This document shows positions 1 to 8,840 of a DNA stretch of 64,000 nt, piece after piece (positions within the stretch are counted from its first letter, which is position 1; every line of letters starts with the position of its first letter). The stretch is taken from NCBI GenBank assembly GCA_018970175.1, contig JAGWWV010000002.1, positions 49,852-113,851 of the forward strand, written 5' to 3'. Both the position numbers and the translations under genes were made by a program. The notes beneath the pieces were generated by a model. The model worked only from the letters and a program-made list of their open reading frames with translations, was not told the origin of the DNA and searched no databases. This stretch comes from Acidobacteriota bacterium (lineage in GTDB: Bacteria; Actinomycetota; Acidimicrobiia; Acidimicrobiales; Ilumatobacteraceae).

Positions 1-847
1 GACCGTCGGGAAGATCGGACTGCGTTGCGGTGACCTTGATGTTGGCGACGTCGCTGCCGTAGTCGGGCTCGGTCACGGCGACGGCCGCGAGAACCTCGGC
101 GGTGGAGAGCTTGGGAAGCCACTCGTGCTTCTGTTCTTCAGTTCCGCCCTTCATCAGGGCGCGGGCAAGGATCTCGGGCCGCGTGATGAGCGATCCGCCG
201 ATGCCGAGCGACCCGCGCGAGAGTTCCTCGGTGGCGATGACGTTGCCCATGTATTCGCCGTCTCCGCCCTCGCTGTAGCCGCCGTACTCGGCGGGAATCG
301 AAAGCCCGAATGCACCCATCTCGGCGAGACCTGCGATGAGTTCTTCGGGAACGTCGGCGTTGTGACGGTGCACGTGCTCGGCACGCGGCGCAACTTCCTT
401 GTTCGCATACGAGCGGAAGGTGTCCTGCACCATCTCGAAGTCTGCATCGAGATGACGCGGGCCTTGCTGGTCGGCCAGCGACGCGAGGAATTCGGGCGAG
501 CGGAAGGCCGAGACGAATTCACTCCCGAACGAGAGGTCGGCGGCGCTGACGCCCCACAACTGCTCGCGACCGACGAGACGAGTAACGAGGTCGTGCACCA
601 TGTCGGCAGTGAAGGCGCAGGTGAGACGTGCTTCGGTGTCACCCTTTGCGCCGTAGTCGAGCATCGAGCGCGCGGTTTCCACCGCGGCCGCGGCGTGAGC
701 GAGGTCGTAGGCGAGCACCTGTTCGACATCGGGTCCGCCACCGGCAGCCAGTTTGCGAACGGCCTTGCCGACCATCGCACGCGCGGTTTCGATGATCGTG
801 GCGGCGGTCTGCAGGTCGGGTGTGGGGAGAGAAGCGTTGCTGGCCAT
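1..847 (-). CDS. acyl-CoA dehydrogenase family protein (3' part cut by window edge)
   Basis: Reverse-strand translation from ATG at 847 reads MASNASLPTPDLQTAATIIETARAMVGKAVRK...GAFGLSIPAEYGG...IATEELSRGSLGIGGSLITRPEIL, typical acyl-CoA dehydrogenase N-terminal/middle motifs; open to window start. Confidence 0.85.
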   Translation of the reverse strand, partial: MASNASLPTPDLQTAATIIETARAMVGKAVRKLAAGGGPDVEQVLAYDLAHAAAAVETARSMLDYGAKGDTEARLTCAFTADMVHDLVTRLVGREQLWGVSAADLSFGSEFVSAFRSPEFLASLADQQGPRHLDADFEMVQDTFRSYANKEVAPRAEHVHRHNADVPEELIAGLAEMGAFGLSIPAEYGGYSEGGDGEYMGNVIATEELSRGSLGIGGSLITRPEILARALMKGGTEEQKHEWLPKLSTAEVLAAVAVTEPDYGSDVANIKVTATQSDLPDG

Positions 848-932
848 GGCGGAAAACGCTAGTCCTGCCCACCGCTGTGGTGCCCATCGGTACGATCAAA
901 AAATCAGCGGAATCATCGACACCTACTCACGC

Positions 933-1874
933 GGCATGCCGCCGGTCGAGACCCACGGCGAGACCCGTGCGATCGTTGCGTGGCGCGCCGGCAGGGAGAT
1001 ATTCGCCGCGTACGGCTCGGGCTACGCCACCGAGTGCGGGCCGGGTGTGACACACATCTCGTGGTCGATGGCAAAGAGCATGACCCACGCACTCGTCGGG
1101 TTCATGGTCCTCGATGGTCTCGTCGACATCGACGAGCCGGCCGCCGTGCCCGAATGGTGCGACGACGAGCGGGCCGGGATCACGCTTCGGCATCTCCTCG
1201 AGATGCGCTCCGGGCTCGAGTGGGTCGAGGACTACGTCGACGGCGATCGGTCACACGTCATCGAGATGCTGTTCGGTTCGGGCAAGGACGACCATGCGGC
1301 CTATGCGACCTCGCGTCCACTTCGCCATCGACCCGGCACGCACTGGGAGTACTCGTCGGGTACGACGAACATCATTTGTCGCATCCTCGGGGACGTCGTT
1401 GGTGGAAGCGGGCCCGATGCGCGCCGCGCGCGGATGACGACGTTCATCGACCAGCGTTTGTTCGCACCACTCGGGATGGCGAGTGCCACCGCGAAGTTCG
1501 ATCCGGCGGGCAACTTCGTCGGATCGTCGTACGTGTACGCGACAGCCACCGACTTTGCGCGATTCGGCCGCCTCTATGTCGACGGATGTTCACCGACCGG
1601 AGCGAAACTTCTTCCAGTCGGATGGCGTGATGCGGCACGAGAGGTCGTCGCCATCGATCCCGAAACAGACAACGGATACGGACATCACTGGTGGGTCTGG
1701 CCCGGATTACCCGGATCGTTGGTTGCAACGGGTTACGAAGGGCAGTACACGATCGTGCTGCCCGACGACGATCTCGTGGTCGTTCGACTCGGCAAGAGTC
1801 CCGCAGAGATCAGGCACAACGTCGTCGACGATCTCGTCGCATTGGTCGGCGAACTGCGTCGGATGCGGCGCTGA
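933..1874 (+). CDS. serine hydrolase, beta-lactamase class C / esterase family
   Basis: SxxK motif in HISWSMAKSMTHALVG, LLEMRSGLEW, YSSGTTNIICRILG; start site uncertain (753, 846 or 933). Confidence 0.8.
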   Translation, partial: GMPPVETHGETRAIVAWRAGREIFAAYGSGYATECGPGVTHISWSMAKSMTHALVGFMVLDGLVDIDEPAAVPEWCDDERAGITLRHLLEMRSGLEWVEDYVDGDRSHVIEMLFGSGKDDHAAYATSRPLRHRPGTHWEYSSGTTNIICRILGDVVGGSGPDARRARMTTFIDQRLFAPLGMASATAKFDPAGNFVGSSYVYATATDFARFGRLYVDGCSPTGAKLLPVGWRDAAREVVAIDPETDNGYGHHWWVWPGLPGSLVATGYEGQYTIVLPDDDLVVVRLGKSPAEIRHNVVDDLVALVGELRRMRR

Positions 1875-1893
1875 ATCGCCTACGGTGGTGGGG

Positions 1894-3078
1894 ATGGTGA
1901 TGGGGGGCGCACCGGGCGACGCGACGTCGAGCCGGCGAAAAGTGTGGGTGCGGACCCTCAAGATGGTCGCCACTGCGGTCATCATCTACTTCTTCGTTCT
2001 TCCCCTGGTCCCCGGTTTCCGGCAGGCGCTCGACGACCTCCTCGACGTCGACAGGTCGATGCTGCTGTTGGGAGTCGGCCTCGAGTTCGTGGCGCTGTTG
2101 TGCTACTCGCTCCTCACGCGCGCCGCACTCGGACCGGAGGGTGACAAGGTCACCGTGTTGCGACTGTTTCGCATTCAGCTGAGCACGAAAGCGCTCGGAA
2201 GCATCATGCCGGCGGGGAGTGCTGCGTCGTCGGCTCTCGGCTACCGACTCCTCACGTTGTCTGGGGTTCACGGACCCGATGCCGGGTTCGCCCTTGCCAC
2301 GGCGGGGATCGGCTCCGCCGTTGTCTTGAACCTCATCTTGTGGTTCGGGCTCATCATCTCGATTCCGATTCGCGGTGTGAACGCCCTCTACGGCTTCGCG
2401 GCAATCGTCGGAATCATCCTGATGCTCGTCGCTTCGGCGCTCATCTTCGGTCTGGTCGAAGGCCAGGGCCGCGCCGAGCGGGCGGTGCGTTGGCTCGCCC
2501 GCCACGTGCGACTCGACGCCGACCGTGCGAGTGAGGTCATTCGCCATCTCGGCAACCGCCTCGAGGGGTTGATCGCCGACAGGCAACTGCTCGTGCGCGT
2601 CATCGCGTGGGCGTCGGCGAACTGGCTCTTCGACATGGCGGCCGTCTACGTCTTTCTCCGCGCATTCGGTGGCAACCTTGCAATCGACGGACTCATCGTT
2701 GCCTTCGGGCTCGCAAACGTGATGGCCGTGGTGCCCATCACGCCGGGCGGTCTCGGGATCATCGAGGGCATCTACATTCCGACGATCGTCGGTTTCGGAC
2801 TTTCGCGCTCGACCGCGACCGTCGGCATCCTGGCGTACCGTCTCGCACAGTTCTGGTTGCCGATCGTCGTCGGTGCGGTGTGTTACCTCAGTCTCCGGGT
2901 CGGCCCGTGGTCGCTCGACCGCAAGGACCGCTTGAAGCCGCTGCGTGTCGTTGCGGAAGAAGCGGTGACGAAGAGCGAAAGCAAGATCGCCTTCTTCGAA
3001 AAGCGTGCGCCACGGGACCGCACGGGTCAGTATCCATTGCCGCCGGTGAATGATGACGACACCGGACCGGTGGGTTAG
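1894..3078 (+). CDS. lysylphosphatidylglycerol synthase TM region / UPF0104-like flippase family integral membrane protein
   Basis: Many TM segments; VVPITPGGLGIIEGIYIPTIVGFGLSRSTATVGILAYRLAQFWLPI is characteristic of the family; in-frame ATG at 1894. Confidence 0.75.
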   Translation: MVMGGAPGDATSSRRKVWVRTLKMVATAVIIYFFVLPLVPGFRQALDDLLDVDRSMLLLGVGLEFVALLCYSLLTRAALGPEGDKVTVLRLFRIQLSTKALGSIMPAGSAASSALGYRLLTLSGVHGPDAGFALATAGIGSAVVLNLILWFGLIISIPIRGVNALYGFAAIVGIILMLVASALIFGLVEGQGRAERAVRWLARHVRLDADRASEVIRHLGNRLEGLIADRQLLVRVIAWASANWLFDMAAVYVFLRAFGGNLAIDGLIVAFGLANVMAVVPITPGGLGIIEGIYIPTIVGFGLSRSTATVGILAYRLAQFWLPIVVGAVCYLSLRVGPWSLDRKDRLKPLRVVAEEAVTKSESKIAFFEKRAPRDRTGQYPLPPVNDDDTGPVG

Positions 3079-3089
3079 CGTTCGCACCC

Positions 3090-3605
3090 ATGACAGTGCA
3101 TGAACGGCCCTTTGGCCGATACCTCGAGGATTTCAACGTGGGCGACGTGTACCGCCACTGGCCCGGGAAGACGATCACCGAATACGACGACCATCTCTTC
3201 TGCATGATCACGATGAACCACCACCCGCTGCACACCAACGACTGGTTTGCATCCGAGAGCGTGCAAGGGCGGAACGTCGTTGTGGGCAACCTCGTGTACT
3301 CACTCGTGCTCGGCATGAGCGTTCCCGACGTCAGCGGCGCGGCCATTGCAAACCTCGAGATCGAGACGTTGCAGCACAAGTTCCCGACGTTCCACGGCGA
3401 CACCATCCACGCCGAGACGCGCGTGCTCGATGTGAGCGAATCCAAGTCGAAGCCCGACCGCGGAATCGTGACGGTTGAGACGAAGGGCTTCAACCAGGAC
3501 GGCAAAGAGGTCTGCTACTTCCGTCGCCGCGTCATGGTGTGGAAGCGCGCAAATGCGCCGGAACGCAAGCGTCCGTACGACGTCAACGCGGCTTGGGACG
3601 CCTAG
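3090..3605 (+). CDS. MaoC family dehydratase (hot-dog fold)
   Basis: YLEDFNVGDVYRHWPGKTITEYDDHLFC...NHHPLHTND typical of MaoC-like (R)-hydratases. Confidence 0.85.
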   Translation: MTVHERPFGRYLEDFNVGDVYRHWPGKTITEYDDHLFCMITMNHHPLHTNDWFASESVQGRNVVVGNLVYSLVLGMSVPDVSGAAIANLEIETLQHKFPTFHGDTIHAETRVLDVSESKSKPDRGIVTVETKGFNQDGKEVCYFRRRVMVWKRANAPERKRPYDVNAAWDA

Positions 3606-3637
3606 GGCCCGTCACCGACGAACTCCTCGCGTGGGGC

Positions 3638-4462
3638 ATGCCCCGATTGCGCGAGTTTCCATGGCGCGCCACGCGTGATCCGTGGCATGTGCTCATCTCC
3701 GAGGTGATGCTGCAACAGACGAACGTCGGTCGTGTGCGACCGCGCTTCGAACGCTTCGTGGCCCTGGCACCAACACCAGCGGCATGTGTCGACGTTGCGC
3801 TGGCCGACTTGTTGGTGGAATGGCAGGGGATGGGGTATCCGCGCCGGTGCCGCAACATCCAGGATGCGGCGCGAGTGATCGTCGAACGGCACGGCGGCGA
3901 GGTGCCGCGTGATCTCGATTCACTGATGGCGTTGCCCGGAATCGGGCCGTACACCGCGCGAGCGATCCTTGCGTTTGCCTTTGGTGATGATGCCGCGGTC
4001 GTCGACACGAACGTCGCGCGCGTGATTTCGCGTGTCGAAGGTCGAGCCATGAAACCGCGTGAGACGCAGGCGCTTGCAGATGAGATGCTGCCCCGCGGCC
4101 TGTCCCGGGACTGGAACCAGGTCGTGATGGATTTCGGGGCAACCGTGTGCAACGCACGTTCACCCCGATGCTCGTCGTGTCCGATTGCACGTCTCTGCTC
4201 GTGGTGCGGCGAGGGAGCCGACCCCGCGCGCACCACGGCTTTCACGAGTCGCCCCCAGGGCCGTTTCGAAGGGTCCGACCGACAGGCGCGCGGGCGGATG
4301 ATGAAACGACTCACCGAGGGTTCGGTTCAAGCGACACGCGTCGCCGAAGTGATGGGGCTCGACGACGGCGATCGCGCCGAACGTCTCGTCGAGTCACTGG
4401 TCGCCGACGGACTGGTTGAACGTGTCGGCCGTGCCTACAGGCTCAGCGAGAAACGCAGATAG
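3638..4462 (+). CDS. mutY: A/G-specific adenine glycosylase-like HhH-GPD DNA glycosylase
   Basis: EFPWRATRDPWHVLISEVMLQQTNVGRV, LMALPGIGPYTARAILAFAFG, C-x6-C-x2-C-x5-C iron-sulfur motif; start could be 3539. Lacks an obvious Nudix-like C-terminal domain. Confidence 0.8.
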   Translation: MPRLREFPWRATRDPWHVLISEVMLQQTNVGRVRPRFERFVALAPTPAACVDVALADLLVEWQGMGYPRRCRNIQDAARVIVERHGGEVPRDLDSLMALPGIGPYTARAILAFAFGDDAAVVDTNVARVISRVEGRAMKPRETQALADEMLPRGLSRDWNQVVMDFGATVCNARSPRCSSCPIARLCSWCGEGADPARTTAFTSRPQGRFEGSDRQARGRMMKRLTEGSVQATRVAEVMGLDDGDRAERLVESLVADGLVERVGRAYRLSEKRR

Positions 4463-4985
4463 CGGCGAGGATTTCCGGAAACGCGGCGTCTGCGATGGCG
4501 ACCATCTCGTCGTCGGTGCGGTCCTGGATCGGGTGCTCGACGAACACGCGTGCGACGTCGGGGAAGCCCAACGCCTCGGATTGTGAGATTGCCGCCGTTA
4601 CGAACTCGCTCGAGGCGACGAACATCGAGGGCACGCCCCGGAGTTCCAAGTCTGCGATGTCGTGCACACTGCACGACGTGCAGCTGCCTCAATCGGCAAG
4701 TGCTTCGATGACGAGATTGCACTGCGAGGCGATCTCGTGACGAAGGTCGGCCGGAGCCGGCTTGGTGAAGGTGGGTTTCGCGTAGCGCATCACGCGCGCA
4801 CCGCGTTCGGTGAGCAACTGTTCGATGCGGTCGAGGAAGACGTCGCCACGGGGTTTGCGAATGTCGAGCAGACCGATTGTCATGCCGTCGATCGATTCGG
4901 GACGGGCGAGCAGCTCGCGTCGAGCCGGGCGCGACTCGCTCGTTGGGTCGAGGATGGTGAGGCGGGCTGCTGTCACGGGCTCCAT
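4443..4985 (-). CDS. UGSC-type selenoprotein; in-frame UGA at 4689-4691 predicted to encode selenocysteine
   Basis: ORFs 4689..4985 and 4443..4667 lie in the same frame; reading through the TGA gives ...CNLVIEALAD-U-GSCTSCSVHDIADLELRGVPSMFVASSEFV..., a continuous 180-codon product. Perfect hairpin follows the UGA. Confidence 0.85.
4659..4677 (-). promoter_or_regulatory. candidate bacterial SECIS hairpin
   Basis: Minus strand after UGA: GGCAGCTGCAC then GTCGTGCA-GTG-TGCACGAC, a perfect 8-bp stem with GUG apical loop starting with G. Confidence 0.6.
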
Positions 4986-4997
4986 TCTTTCACGAAA

Positions 4998-6443
4998 TCA
5001 GCTCTTCACCGCGACGGTGACCGGCTGGCTTCCCATGTCGCCATTGGCCCAGCCGGCGATGATCGATGAAAAGAGGCCGGCTCCACCACCTGCGTGCGTG
5101 AGAAGGATTCCGTCGGGTCGAAACTTCGGCACGGTGCGGTCGCGGAATCGATCGGGGAGTCCTTCGGCCATTCCGTCGACTCCACGGAGGATGGTGTTCG
5201 AGTCGATCTGCAACCGTGAATGCAGTTCGTCGAGGATTCGCCGCCGATCCCAACCCGCCTCCGCAAAGAGTCGCGAATGGTCGGGACTCACCACGAGGAT
5301 CACGTCGAACGCCATGACCGACTTCGGGTGCATGACCGTTCGCAGGCACGCCGCAAACGACGTCACCAGTTCATCGGGAGTGCGGGCGAGTTGGTCGACG
5401 GCGCAGCGCGGTCCCTCGCCGGCAAACACCGTGACGGCATCGACGCCGCCGGGGATGCCGCGCTCGGTGGCCAAGGTGCCGAAGGGTGAGCCATCCTCGT
5501 CTTCGGCGAAACAGAAACTGAGCTTGCCGGGGTTGCCGTGCGTCGCGCGGTCGACCTCGCCGGGTCGGCCGCCGCCGACGTTGCGGATCGTCAGTTGCAC
5601 TGCGCGGCCGATGGTCATGTTCGCGCGGTTGCCCTGGCCGAACACGTTGATCCCGCTGTTCATCCCGATGCGCTTGGTGCCGGGTCCGTTGCACACGATG
5701 ACGGGTCCGACCGGCATCGTGGTGGCGAGTACTCCGTGCATGTTGAACTTGTCGTTGCACACAGCCTCGAGAGCGGCGATCACCCACGGCAGATATTCGG
5801 GAAGGCAACCGGCCATCACGGCGTTGATTGCGACCTTCTCGACGGTGAGGGGGACGAGATCGGGTGGTGCGAGTGCGATCACCTCGTCGGGTTTCCGCGT
5901 GGTGCCGGTGAGCATCCGCAGAACGCGTTCCGGCGTCGGCGGTATGACGGGTAATCCGTCGGTCCAACCGCGGTTGAACATCGATTCGAATTCGTCCTCG
6001 GCTGCAGCCATCTCGACCTGACGCGCGGTCAACACCGAACCCGTGAATTGCGCGCGCAATTTGTCGACGATGTCGGGGTCGACACTGAGCGAACCACATC
6101 CGGGACGCATGACGGGGAGTTCCTCCCCGAGATGGCCGAGCCCCGTGAGCTCACGCCAGGCGTCGCGGCTCCAGCCGACGGTGCGCGCCACCTCGACGCC
6201 GTTCTCGATACGCATCAACGTCGGGACGGTTTCGATGTCGTTGTGCCACGACACCGCGAGATCCTCGTCATGGAGATGCGGTACGGACTCGGGGAACGAC
6301 GCGTCGTCCTGCGTGTAGACGGTGAGTTTCGATGAGCGTGAGATGTCGGCGAGAACCGGCTCGGTCATCACGCACGTCGCGCACTCGCGTTTGACGACGA
6401 CGACGAAACCATCGGGCAGAACGGGCTTTGTCATGAGATCCAT
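4998..6443 (-). CDS. thioredoxin-like N-terminal domain plus large conserved domain of unknown function; partner gene of the selenoprotein
   Basis: VVVVKRECATCVMTEPVLADI (CxxC after beta strand), WHNDIETVPTLMRIENG thioredoxin-like; C-terminal GWTDGLPVIPPTPERVLRML...NMTIGRAVQLTIRNVGGGRPG. Ends 12 nt before the selenoprotein start. Confidence 0.7.
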   Translation of the reverse strand: MDLMTKPVLPDGFVVVVKRECATCVMTEPVLADISRSSKLTVYTQDDASFPESVPHLHDEDLAVSWHNDIETVPTLMRIENGVEVARTVGWSRDAWRELTGLGHLGEELPVMRPGCGSLSVDPDIVDKLRAQFTGSVLTARQVEMAAAEDEFESMFNRGWTDGLPVIPPTPERVLRMLTGTTRKPDEVIALAPPDLVPLTVEKVAINAVMAGCLPEYLPWVIAALEAVCNDKFNMHGVLATTMPVGPVIVCNGPGTKRIGMNSGINVFGQGNRANMTIGRAVQLTIRNVGGGRPGEVDRATHGNPGKLSFCFAEDEDGSPFGTLATERGIPGGVDAVTVFAGEGPRCAVDQLARTPDELVTSFAACLRTVMHPKSVMAFDVILVVSPDHSRLFAEAGWDRRRILDELHSRLQIDSNTILRGVDGMAEGLPDRFRDRTVPKFRPDGILLTHAGGGAGLFSSIIAGWANGDMGSQPVTVAVKS

Positions 6444-7312
6444 CCCAACACGTGGTCGGCAACCACCGTCGGCTGTTCGAGTTGGAGAAAGTGTCCCGCA
6501 CCTTCGACCAGCCGCACCTCGACCGTCGCCGGCGAAGTGGCTGCGGCGAACTCGGCGACTTCCCGACCGATGCAGCCGTCATTCACGCCGTGGAGATAGA
6601 GGAGCGGTTGGGTCGGCGTCTCTGATCCCATGCGAGCTTGGAGATCGGCGAGGGCCGGGTCCTTCTTGCCGTCGCCGAGAGTCGCGCGGTAGTAGCCCAG
6701 TGCGGCTGCGAGGTTCTTCGGATCGCGCAACGCGTCTTTCGTTGCGGCCACCGTGTCGGCGCCGTCGAAACCCGGCGACCAGTCGTTCCACAACATGTCG
6801 ATGTAGGCAAGGTCGTTCGCTGCAACCACCATGTCGGACAACGGGTGCTGAAAGAAGAACATGTACCAACTGCGCTTCAGTTGTGCGAGGTTTCCGACGA
6901 GAGCGGCACCGATGGCCGGCCCGGGTGGTACGGCCATGCCGACGACACGCCGCCACCGGTCGGGGGCAAGGAGCGCGGCGCCGTAGGTCGCGGGTGCACC
7001 CCAGTCGTGACCGACGATGACCGCGTCGCCGTCGCCACCGAGTGCATCGTGCAGTGCAACCGCGTCAGCGGCGAGGGCTGCGGTCTGGAAACAACCGTCG
7101 GCGGGTACCGAGGTTGGCGCGTAGCCGCGCATGAAAGGGGCGACCGCACGCCATCCGGCATCGGCCAGGCGTTCCATGAGAGGTCGCCAGGAATGGGCCG
7201 AATCGGGAAACCCGTGAAGCAGCAGCGCAAGGGGGCCATTGCCGAGGGTGAGGCATTGGAAGTCGACACCCCGCGTTTCGACGCTGATCGCGGTGGGTCG
7301 GGTGGGCGACAT
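6431..7312 (-). CDS. alpha/beta hydrolase (epoxide hydrolase-like)
   Basis: ALLLHGFPDSAHSWRPL, VIVGHDWGAPATYGAAL, C-terminal GAGHFLQLEQP; overlaps start of the 4998-6443 gene. Confidence 0.85.
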   Translation of the reverse strand: MSPTRPTAISVETRGVDFQCLTLGNGPLALLLHGFPDSAHSWRPLMERLADAGWRAVAPFMRGYAPTSVPADGCFQTAALAADAVALHDALGGDGDAVIVGHDWGAPATYGAALLAPDRWRRVVGMAVPPGPAIGAALVGNLAQLKRSWYMFFFQHPLSDMVVAANDLAYIDMLWNDWSPGFDGADTVAATKDALRDPKNLAAALGYYRATLGDGKKDPALADLQARMGSETPTQPLLYLHGVNDGCIGREVAEFAAATSPATVEVRLVEGAGHFLQLEQPTVVADHVLGWIS

Positions 7313-7396
7313 GTACGAAAAACTAGTCGCTGCGACGAAGGTCACGGGCCCTGCCCATTTACTTCACAGGTACTCCACCTTTACCGTCTCTTCGCA

Positions 7397-8269
7397 ATGG
7401 GGGACTCTTCGGCAACCAGTCGTGGCGCGGCATTCAGCGTCACCTTTCATGGCGTTCGTGGTTCGACGCCATGTCACGGCAACGACATCATCCGTTACGG
7501 CGGGAACACGTCGTGCGTGTCGGTGTTGTCGCCCGGAAGTCAGCCGATTCTCTTCGATCTCGGTACCGGACTTCGCTACTTCGGGCGTGAATGTCTGACG
7601 CGTGACACGCGTTTCGTCGGAACGTGTCTCCTCACGCACTCGCACTTCGACCACACACAAGGTCTTCCGTTCTTCGCGCCGTTGCTGAATCCGGACACGG
7701 TGTTCACGGTGCACGGTCCTCGTCAGGACGACGGCATGACGGTGAAGGCGATGTTCGACAAGCTCGTGAGCCCGCCACTGTTCCCCGTCGGTCTCGATCG
7801 CATCCCCGGAACGATCGACTTCGTCGACACCGACGAGGGTGACTTCTTCATCGACAGGGTGAACGTTCGCGCGCGCCTCATTCCGCACGTCGGGCCGACA
7901 CTCGGGTACCGCCTCGATTTCGACGGACGGTCGATCGCGTACCTTCCCGATCACCAGCAACCGAAGGATGGATCGCACGGCATCAGCGATGCGGCACGCG
8001 AACTGGTCGACGGCGTCGACCTGCTGATCCACGACTCGCAGTACACGCCCGAAGAGTTCGCGCGCAAGGCCGACTGGGGACACTGCACGGCCGAATACGC
8101 GGTGTGGGTCGCCACGACCCACGGTGTGAAGAACCTCGCGCTCTTCCACCACGACCCGTCGCGGTCCGACGACGCGCTCGACGCCCGCCTGTCGTGTCTG
8201 CGAAGCGTCGGCGCCGCCGCCGGCTGCAACGTCTTCGCCGCGCATGAAGGTCAGACCGTTCTGGTCTGA
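7397..8269 (+). CDS. MBL-fold metallo-hydrolase
   Basis: FHGVRGSTPCHGNDIIRYGGNTSCV, LTHSHFDHTQGLPFFAPL, GHCTAEYAVWVA, LFHHDPSRSDD. Confidence 0.85.
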   Translation: MGDSSATSRGAAFSVTFHGVRGSTPCHGNDIIRYGGNTSCVSVLSPGSQPILFDLGTGLRYFGRECLTRDTRFVGTCLLTHSHFDHTQGLPFFAPLLNPDTVFTVHGPRQDDGMTVKAMFDKLVSPPLFPVGLDRIPGTIDFVDTDEGDFFIDRVNVRARLIPHVGPTLGYRLDFDGRSIAYLPDHQQPKDGSHGISDAARELVDGVDLLIHDSQYTPEEFARKADWGHCTAEYAVWVATTHGVKNLALFHHDPSRSDDALDARLSCLRSVGAAAGCNVFAAHEGQTVLV

Positions 8270-8333
8270 CCCAGAACATGAAGTCAGACCGTTCTGGTCT
8301 GACCCAGAACATGAAGTCAGACCGTTCTGGTCT
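8252..8333 (+). repeat. tandem repeat, 33-bp unit x2.5, hairpin-forming, containing the stop codon of the upstream CDS
   Basis: CAGACCGTTCTGGTCTGACCCAGAACATGAAGT at 8252 and 8285, partial CAGACCGTTCTGGTCT at 8318. Confidence 0.95.
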
Positions 8334-8344
8334 AGTTTGGCGAA

Positions 8345-8833
8345 GTGACGGAGTTTGATTCGCAGCGTTTCCGACAGGTTCTCGGTCAGGTCCCGACGAG
8401 TGTCGTCGTGGTCACGGGTATCGATGCCGACGGAGTACCGCAGGGAATCACCATCGGGTCGTTCGTGTCGGTGTCGCTCGATCCGCCGCTCGTCGGGTTC
8501 CTTCCCGGTACGTCGTCGCGCACGTGGGCGGCGCTCGCGTCGACGAAGAAGTTCACAGTCAACGTTCTCGCTGCGAACCAGGGGGACGTGTGCTGGAGAT
8601 TCGCCAAGGAAGCCGACGATCGCTTTTCGGGTATCGACTGGGCACCCTCGGAGAACGGATGTCCGAGGCTCGACGGGTCGATCGTCGTCATCGATTGTGA
8701 TCTCGAGTCGAACGAGGTCCACGGTGACCATCACTTCGCGGTGGGCCGCGTGACGCATCTCGATGCGCCCGGCACGGAGAACGCCATGGCGTTCTACCGC
8801 GGCAAGGTCGTTCCCGTTCTGCCGGCCGAGTGA
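8345..8833 (+). CDS. flavin reductase family protein
   Basis: FRQVLGQVPTSVVVVTGIDADGVPQGITIGSFVSVSLDPPLVGFLP...TSSRTWAALASTKKFTVNVLA. Confidence 0.9.
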   Translation: MTEFDSQRFRQVLGQVPTSVVVVTGIDADGVPQGITIGSFVSVSLDPPLVGFLPGTSSRTWAALASTKKFTVNVLAANQGDVCWRFAKEADDRFSGIDWAPSENGCPRLDGSIVVIDCDLESNEVHGDHHFAVGRVTHLDAPGTENAMAFYRGKVVPVLPAE

Positions 8834-8840
8834 GTCGAAA

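Noticed and set aside
4443-4985. Simple pseudogene/nonsense mutation explanation for the split ORF
   Set aside because: Frame is kept across the TGA, the codon falls in a Cys-rich redox motif, a hairpin follows, and selD is present; Sec decoding is more parsimonious, though not proven.
4810-6021. 403-aa plus-strand ORF opposite the thioredoxin-like gene
   Set aside because: Ser/Arg/Pro-rich shadow ORF; the minus-strand product has real domain motifs.
8252-8333. CRISPR array
   Set aside because: Direct tandem copies with no spacers; unit includes a CDS stop; no cas genes.
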